NCBI GenBank assembly: GCA_958295665.1
Contig: OY282558.1
Location: 308,174,092-308,238,091, forward strand
Direction: 5' to 3'
DNA length: 64,000 nucleotides
Source: Tipula vernalis
Lineage: Eukaryota; Arthropoda; Insecta; Diptera; Tipulidae
How positions within the stretch are numbered: the stretch's first letter is position 1; the number at the start of each line of letters is the position of its first letter. The notes below the pieces were generated by a model. That model was given only the letters and a program-made list of their open reading frames with translations. It was not told where the DNA came from and ran no database searches. This document shows, one piece after another, positions 57,303 through 64,000 of the stretch. Both the position numbers and the translations under genes were made by a program.

Positions 57303-60300
57303 AAGATTCTAGAAATTTAGAACATTTTAAACTACCTATCAATGTCACATATAACTCAGATTTTTCCATATCTTCAACTGCCAATTCACCTATTAAATTT
57401 AATTTCAAACGACCAAGTTTACCACATTTAAATCGACAATTTCACCGGGCACATCAATACTGGATTAAACGTAAACTTTTAAGATCAAATATAGCTGAGG
57501 CATTTATTACCGAAGAATCAGATAACCGACCTTATGCCGAGGTATTAATCGATGGCATTCCATATCGAGGATTGATGGACAGTGGTGCTTCTGTTACTGC
57601 TTTTGGTAGTGAGAGCACATTATTCTTGAACAACCCAAAATACAAAATTCACAGTTTTCCCTCGATGATTAAAACCGCTAGTGGACATCAGGAACGGGTT
57701 TTTGGATATATTTGGATGAAAGTCGGTTTTAATGGAATTCAGCATCCCATGCGCGTCTATTTGATACCAGGCCTGAAACAAAGTCTCTACTTAGGCATAG
57801 ACTTTTGGAAACTTTTCCGAATCGAACCTAAAGTGGTGTCGGAGATCGAACATTTCACACCATGTTCAAATGCTGATATTGATTTTAATCGTCATACCTT
57901 AACGGACGCTCAAGAAGTCGAACTATCAACTGTTATTAAGAAATTTCCTTCGTTCACAGACCTAGGCCTTGGAAAAACATCGCTACTGTCGCATCATATT
58001 GATGTTGGAAATGCGGCACCAATTAAGCAAAGGTACTATCCTGTCTCTCCACCGATACAAGCCGAACTATATAAAGAAATCGATAGAATGTTGGCCTTGG
58101 GTGTGATAGAGGAGTCGACAAGTTCGTGGAGTTCCCCGGTGACATTGGTCCGAAAAGCAAGTGGCAAGGTGCGACTATGCCTGGATGCCCGACGGTTGAA
58201 CGAGGTTACGGTCAAGGACGCGTACCCACTACCCATAATCGACGGACTTCTGAGTCGACTGGATCAGACCAGATACATCTCGAGCATCGATCTAAAAGAT
58301 GCGTTTTGGCAGATCCCTTTGACTCAGGAGTCCCGAGACAAAACCGCTTTTACCGTCCCTGGCCGTCCTTTATACCACTATAAGGTGATGCCGTTCGGGT
58401 TATGCAACGCCCCGCAGACTATGTGTCGTCTGATGCATCGGGTGATTCCACATCAGTTACAGGATCAAGTCTTTGTCTACTTGGACGACCTTCTCGTCAC
58501 TGGTGGTACATTCGAAGGACATATTGCTTTATTGAAAACGGTAGCCGGATGTTTAACTTCTGCCGGTTTAACAGTAAATCTAGGAAAAAGCAAATTCTTG
58601 CAAAAAAATATTCGCTACGTTGGCTATATTGTGGGCGATGGTAGTCTTCGTGTGGACCCTGACAAAGTTAAAGCAGTGAGTGAGTTCCCTATACCAAAGA
58701 GTGTAAAAAAGGTTCGCAGCTTCTTGGGGATGACGGGGTGGTATCGGCGCTTTATTGCAAAGTATGCCGCCGTATCAGCTCCGTTAACCACTTTATTGAA
58801 AAAGAACACCAAATTTATCTGGAGTAAAGAAAGGCAGTTAGCGTTTGATCAGTTGAAGGAAGCGTTAATCACAGCACCAGTTTTGGTATACGCCAACTTC
58901 CATAAGCCATTCTTCATTCAATGTGATGCAAGCCGCTCCGGTGTCGGAAGCGTGCTTTTCCAGATTGATGAAGATGGCGCCGAACATCCGATAGCATACA
59001 TGTCGAAGAGATTGAATCCGGCGCAACAAAACTACTCTATAACAGAGCTTGAATGCTATGCCGCCGTGCTTAGCGTGAAGAAGTTTCGGGCTTACGTAGA
59101 GGGATCCACTTTCACCATTTTGACAGACCACGCTAGTCTTAAATGGCTCATGAGCCAGAAGGATCTAACAGGAAGACTAGCTAGATGGAGCTTAAAGCTT
59201 CAATCTTTTAATTTCCATATCGAACATAGAAAAGGTTCGCAAAATATCGTTCCCGACACTCTTTCTAGAGCTTTTATCGAAGAAAGTGAAATCAGTTCTC
59301 TTCCTACGGTTCCTCATATAGATTTCGATTCTCCGGCTTTCCAAACGAGGCAATATTTAGATCTTATACAAGAAATTCAACATGCTTCAAAGCCACTTAA
59401 CAATTTTTCCGTGGTAGATGGTAAAATTTATGTAAATACCTCTAGTAATCAAGCAGTTGAAACCACGGATGTACCTATTTGGAAGCTATACGTTCCCCTA
59501 GAATTAGTGAACAATCTAGTTTCACTAGCACACGACCCACCATCGTCGGCGCATCAGGGAATTTTTAAAACCCTTGAAAAATTGCAACGTTTTTATTATT
59601 GGCCGAGCATGGCGTACGACGTACGAATGTACATCAATCAGTGTCGAATTTGTAAAGAAACTAAACCATTAAATTTCTCTTTGCAACCACCAATGGGTTA
59701 TCGGATACAGACAGAACGGTCCTTGCAAAAATTTTACATGGATTTTCTTGGACCTTATCCACGATCGAAACTGGGTAATTCTTGTTTGTTTATTGTATTA
59801 GACTCTTTCAGCAAATATGTTTTTCTAAGACCCATGCGACAAGCCTTGTCTACCGAAGTATGTAAGGTTCTCGAAAATGATATTTTTAAAGGTTATTCGG
59901 TGCCTGAGACGGTAATTTCGGACAACGGTCCTCAGTTTAGCTCGAAAAATCTACAAGTTCTCCTGGAAAAATACGCCTAAATATTCGCCACAGTCGAACG
60001 CTTCGGAGCGAGTCAATCGCTCTATCATATCTGCTATTCGGGCTTATATTTCTGATGAACATCAAAATTGGGATGTTCATATTCCAGATATAGCTTGCGC
60101 TCTTCGGAATACGGTACACACTTCTACTGGTTTCTCTCCGCATTTTATTATGTTTGGCCAGCATATGATTATGCATGGAGATGAATACAAAATATTACAT
60201 AAACTAAATTTGACTAACGAAAGGGAGGTATCAGTACAAACCAAAACTAATAGGCTAAATATGTGTCAAGAACTTATCAAGTGTCATTTGAAAAGAGCAT

Positions 60301-60539
60301 ATGAACGTGGAGCTCATAATTATGACTTACGAAGTAAGCCTCGAGTACTGGATGTGGATCAAACAGTATATGTGAGAAATTTCGCACAAAGCGATGCATC
60401 ACGGAAATTTTCAGCGAAGCTTGCTCCAAAGTTCCTAGAAGCAAAGGTAATCCGCAAGATCGGGAATGTAGCTTACGAATTAGCGCTCAAAAATGGAAAA
60501 AATATTGGCATTTTTCATGCCAAAGATATTCGGTCTTAA
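57161..60539 (+). pseudogene. pol: gypsy pol polyprotein with a lesion in integrase
   Basis: The frame 57161-59980 (first ATG well inside the gag overlap) encodes protease (GLMDSGASVTAFG, about 57573), RT (LCLDARRLNEVTVKDAYPLP, VMPFGLCNAPQTM, catalytic YLDD at about 58480), RNase H (QCDASRSGVGSVLF, TDHASLKWL), the integrase zinc-binding region (SSAHQGIFKTLEKLQRFYYW, CRICKE) and the core with MDFLGPYP and ISDNGPQFSS. At about 59978-59985 the frame stops (TAA after LLEKYA) and continues in another frame with YSPQSNASERVNRS, which carries the catalytic Glu, to a stop at 60537. A few residues normally between LEKY and YSPQ are missing, so a small deletion has inactivated the integrase. Confidence 0.88.
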
Positions 60540-60713
60540 ATTTTAATCACCCCTCTTTACCATTTTCTTTAATGTACCGTAATTATGTCATAGTTCATTA
60601 TACCTCTAACATTTACTCCAATTTCGTTAATTCTAAATAATTTTTTTTGATAGCATTTAATTATAGCCCGGCCTTTGAGACACTCAGGGAGTCGATGGAT
60701 ACGTCCCCACGAT

Positions 60714-62184
60714 TGTAACAATTTAATTTAAAATTGTTACTGGGTGTTAACGTAATAATTTTTCTCCTCTTGATAATTAATGATGATGATCACCGCGTTG
60801 CGATATATGTATTGGGCCATTCAACGGTTTATCCCGGTTGGTTTTTTTTCTCTGCTTTATTGAGAATAAGCGGGTGCATCAAAAGTGGGGGGAGATGTTT
60901 TTTTTGTTGTCAAATGAATTTATTGAAAAATCATTTTTTTTTAGTCAGTCGGGTCGTGATTTTTGTCTGATAACAACAAATTGGTTATCACAAAGAAAAA
61001 AAAGAAAAAACATGGTGGTGTAAATATAACCAAAATAAAAATGATAAAATATTGTAAAATTTGAAATGATAATAATAAAATAATTAAATAATAATAATGA
61101 ATAATTCGTCAGTGTATATAAATAATTTTGATTGTAATATTCAATTTGATTCTTTTTTGTTAAAATTGTAAAAGAATTATTTTTTTTTTAAGTGCATACA
61201 AAAAAAAAATTGTGCGCTTTGAATAAAAAAAAATATAATAAAAAAAAAAAAAACAATATTGTTTAATTGATGAATGAGTTTCATTTTGTGCCTTAAAGTG
61301 CATTAAAGACGATTTTCCTTGGTGGAATTAGTGCAATACACGCCATTATTTCGGCGCAAGCGTATATGTCAGTGAACTGGTGAATTTTTTTATTTTTGTT
61401 GAGAGATTATCTATTAAAAATCTAATACGAAGAAGCACTGTACAAGGTACCTGAAATACCGCTGCTCAGATGTACGCGACCGATTACAACAAACCGCATA
61501 CCGTTGTCAAATAACATAAACAAGCAACGATCACGGGTTGGAGTTAAAATTTATGAAAACGAGCTGTTCGAGCAGTACGATCAACAACGAAAATTCCAAT
61601 TCCAATTATCCAGATTCATCGAGTGAGAGCACCAGCTTGTGTGATGGTTTCAACAGCAAGGACAGCCCAATTCTCGTAAACGGAAAAGCAGCTAAGATTT
61701 TTATTTTTTTTTATTATATAAAATTTATTTTTTTTTCTCTTTCTTAAATTATTTAAAATTTCAATTTGCATAATTATTTCTAAATTTCTGTAAATTTTCA
61801 CCATAGTGTTTTCGTTTTCGCATCATCGCATGTCTTATTTTTTTTGACGATAATTTATGATTTTTCTATCACACTTTGATTTTTTTTTCCGTTGATTTTG
61901 ATTTTGGCTTGACTATGAGCGAGTAAATTTAGAATGGGGGGGATGGGTCATTGAGATGTAGCTGATCGAGATCGGATGTTATGTGTTTTGGTTATTTTCC
62001 GAGATATTTTAGAGTGGTTTTGAAAACGGAATACCCACGACCAAATTTTACCTCAGAAGACTGAGCTCAGGCTAAACCAAATTCCTCTGGTTTACAGGGG
62101 AAATATTCCGTTTTTAACCACTAACAAACACGTAATGTGTTTTATGCTTACGTATGTGATAGTTTTTATATCCATACCGTAACA
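60714..62184 (+). repeat. 3' LTR of the long-LTR gypsy
   Basis: 1,471 bp, no difference seen from 53313-54783 at any place compared. Followed by AAAC and the continuation of the target repeat. Confidence 0.95.
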
Positions 62185-62188
62185 AAAC

Positions 62189-63073
62189 GTCTATGTATAT
62201 ATTATACAAAACATTTGCATGATTTATGTGTACATCATAGGATTGACTATTCCTTGAAGGAATAGGCTATGCAATTCATGTTGTTGGATAGATCATACTT
62301 AAATTGGATTTATTATTCCTATCTTATTCACTGTTGAAAATCGCACAAAAAGTTTGGATAAATATTGCTCTTATAAGTATAATCTATACAATCATTTCTC
62401 TGGGTGTACCAGTCATAATATTAGAAGAAAGAGACCATCAAATATCAATCCTCTAAAAACACCACTACAAAAAAGATGCAAACTACAAAACGTTTTATCC
62501 AATACGCAGAAAATGAAGCAAAAATGATAGATGATCTAATAAAAACGGGAAACGACTCTAACAATCAAAGCAGGACTTCCGGTCTCCATTTAGAAATAAT
62601 AATAATTAATAACAATAGAATTAGACTAACAATAGCTTAATAAATAATCCTAGACATACATAACTACATCATATGATAAGTGAAAATTTCCTTCTGAAAT
62701 TTTCACTCCCCAAAAGAGGAAGGTACGTTGTATAAACCAACTCCAAATAAGCAGAATTTTTCATAATAATAAAGACTACAAAATTCTAAATAAAATACAT
62801 TTTTTTAATAGTAATCATATTTCCGCATTCCATATATATAACATTTGGGCTAATATTCTTTTTCCCACGCAAAATTAAAATACAGTTGGGCGATTCTAGT
62901 ATAGAATACGTAAAACAAAAATTGGAATTTATGAAGCTAGCAAGTTTATGATATGCCAGAGCTGGAGCACCATAAAAATTGGACTGCTCCAAAGCCCTGA
63001 TCAAAAACAAAAAAAAGTTGAAGTAGTGATACTTGGGTATAGACACATTGCGACTTAATGATTACCATATTTA
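62189..63073. other. AT-rich region after the gypsy element
   Basis: Begins with the tail of the split 260-bp repeat (to about 62235). No gene recognised; a weak coding-like Lys-rich stretch at 62420-62520 and a small hairpin TGAAAATTTCC/GGAAATTTTCA-like at about 62680-62706. Confidence 0.35.
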
Positions 63074-63852
63074 CATGATAGAGCTAACCAAGGTTCAACT
63101 CGGTTTATGAGCATGGAAACGCTTATTAGGGTAGAGTTTCGTTAAATCCAAACAAACTCGACGAATCTTATACCATGTTTCCATGTACCGAGTTTAAACA
63201 GGTTTAGGTTTCGTTGAGTTGAAAATATGGCGGCGCTAACCCGTACCGTTTCCATGAACAGAGTTAGGATTTAGAGTTGAAGAAAAATATTTCGATAGAA
63301 TAAAAAAATAAAATTGCGTATTGAACAAAAACCAAACTTTTATTTCGCTTTGATATATCGTCATAACGTTGACAACGACATTTTTGTGTATTTTTTTAAT
63401 TATTTTGGGGAAATATGTATATTTAGTAATATGCGATGCGCCATTTATAATTTTAAAAAATGTTTGACAGATAGAATCTAACTCAAACAAACAAGATTCG
63501 TCGAGTTTATTGGGATTTAACGAAACTCTACCCTAATACGCGTTTCCATGCACATAAACCGAGTTGAACCTAGGTTAACTCTATCATGGAAACATGATAT
63601 TATTTGTTTGAGTTAGATTCTATATGTCAAAGATTTTTTTAAACAAAAAAATGGCCAAAAACATACAAAAAATGTCATTGTCAAAGTAATAACGATACAT
63701 TTTTGTTCAACATACAATTTTATTGTTTTATTCTATTGAAATATTTTTGTTTATCTGTAAATCCTAACTATTCATGGAAATGGTACGGCTTAGAGCCGCC
63801 AAGTTTTCAACTCAATGCCACCTAAACCTATTTGAACTCGTTACATGGACAC
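63074..63852. mobile_element. Overlapping fold-back/MITE cluster
   Basis: Two interlocked inverted-repeat pairs. Pair 1: CATGATAGAGCTAACCAAGG at 63074 and its near complement ending about 63588, extending through GGGTAGAGTTTCGTTAAATC. Pair 2: about 63178-63492 (CCGAGTTTAAACAGGTTTAG..., ending in TTGACAGATAGAATCTAACTC) and its inverted counterpart about 63600-63850. Arm 1 of pair 2 is inside pair 1, arm 2 outside. This is consistent with two related MITEs inserted into one another. Confidence 0.7.
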
Positions 63853-64000
63853 ACGCTAAATATTGGTAGAAAAGTGGGATTTTTTCCATGGAAACGATAA
63901 TTTTTTAATTTGGAAAATATCGTGAAGAAAAACAGAAACAAAAAATAAAATCTGGAAACAACATCGAAACGCAGGGCAAAAATAATACTGTGAATGCATA
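63853..64000. other. Unassigned right edge of window
   Basis: AT-rich, no gene seen. Confidence 0.3.

Larger units (their letters stand above)
53313..62184 (+). mobile_element. Long-LTR Ty3/gypsy retrotransposon (Osvaldo/Ulysses-like), young
   Basis: 8,872 bp with 1,471-bp LTRs that look identical, and the 4-bp duplication AAAC at 53309-53312 and 62185-62188. Primer site TGGCGCCC directly after the left LTR, then about 790 bp leader, gag, pol and no env. Long LTRs and this tRNA-Lys-like primer site recall Osvaldo/Ulysses elements; family assignment is tentative. Confidence 0.92.

Overview
The window looks like a heterochromatin-like, AT-rich stretch of an insect genome. It has spliced genes with GT-AG introns, long TA microsatellites, THAP, SAM and DUF4806-type proteins, and Ty3/gypsy, copia, PIF/Harbinger, P, pogo and mariner elements. 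The flavour (copia-type primer site, maT mariner, errantivirus-like pol and env pieces) fits Diptera, but that is inference. I see no ordinary single-copy host gene, tRNA, rRNA or CRISPR. Almost everything recognisable is a transposable element, usually nested in another.

Left block (1-16085): a decayed LINE (1-2430) runs into a decayed gypsy/errantivirus-like pol (2431-5573). Next is a 10.4-kb element (5591-16001) with inverted repeats of nearly 800 bp. It carries a degraded multi-exon gene whose family I cannot name but whose motifs look like a DDE/D transposase. Inside that gene, between an exact 8-bp duplication GGCCAACT, sits a P-superfamily element (9703-14585) with a five-exon THAP transposase gene that is open from end to end.

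Second block (16086-31526): a 5'-truncated PIF/Harbinger element (Myb-like gene plus DDE gene) has a second, complete Harbinger element (16359-19141) inserted at a splice donor. It is followed by a 26-bp tandem array, a damaged pogo/Tigger transposase fused to an intronless THAP-less P transposase ORF (21419-25431), and a two-gene element (25686-31526) with a DUF4806-like protein and a CACTA/TnpD-like protein on opposite strands.

Third block (31527-40640): an errantivirus-like env fragment, then a gypsy element (about 33083-39148) split by a copia element with intact 234-bp LTRs (34123-37670) and by a 381-bp MITE. It is cut off by a perfect 1,036-bp (TA)n tract.

Fourth block (40641-53312): a second two-gene element or gene pair. 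It has a seven-exon SAM-domain gene (42001-48554, frame intact when spliced) and a C2H2/DDE-like gene (48606-51000). Intron 5 of the SAM gene holds a complete Harbinger element (44088-47627, TTA duplications), whose Myb gene is in turn broken by a perfect 293-bp palindrome with a 13-bp duplication. A maT-type mariner (51046-52357) with an Asp-to-Asn change in its catalytic triad follows.

Fifth block (52852-64000): a partly duplicated ~260-bp repeat is the target of an 8.9-kb gypsy element with 1,471-bp LTRs (53313-62184). The end of the window holds overlapping fold-back elements (63074-63852). The order of nesting gives a relative timetable: gypsy, LINE and the 10.4-kb element are old, while the P element, copia, mariner, palindrome and long-LTR gypsy are young.
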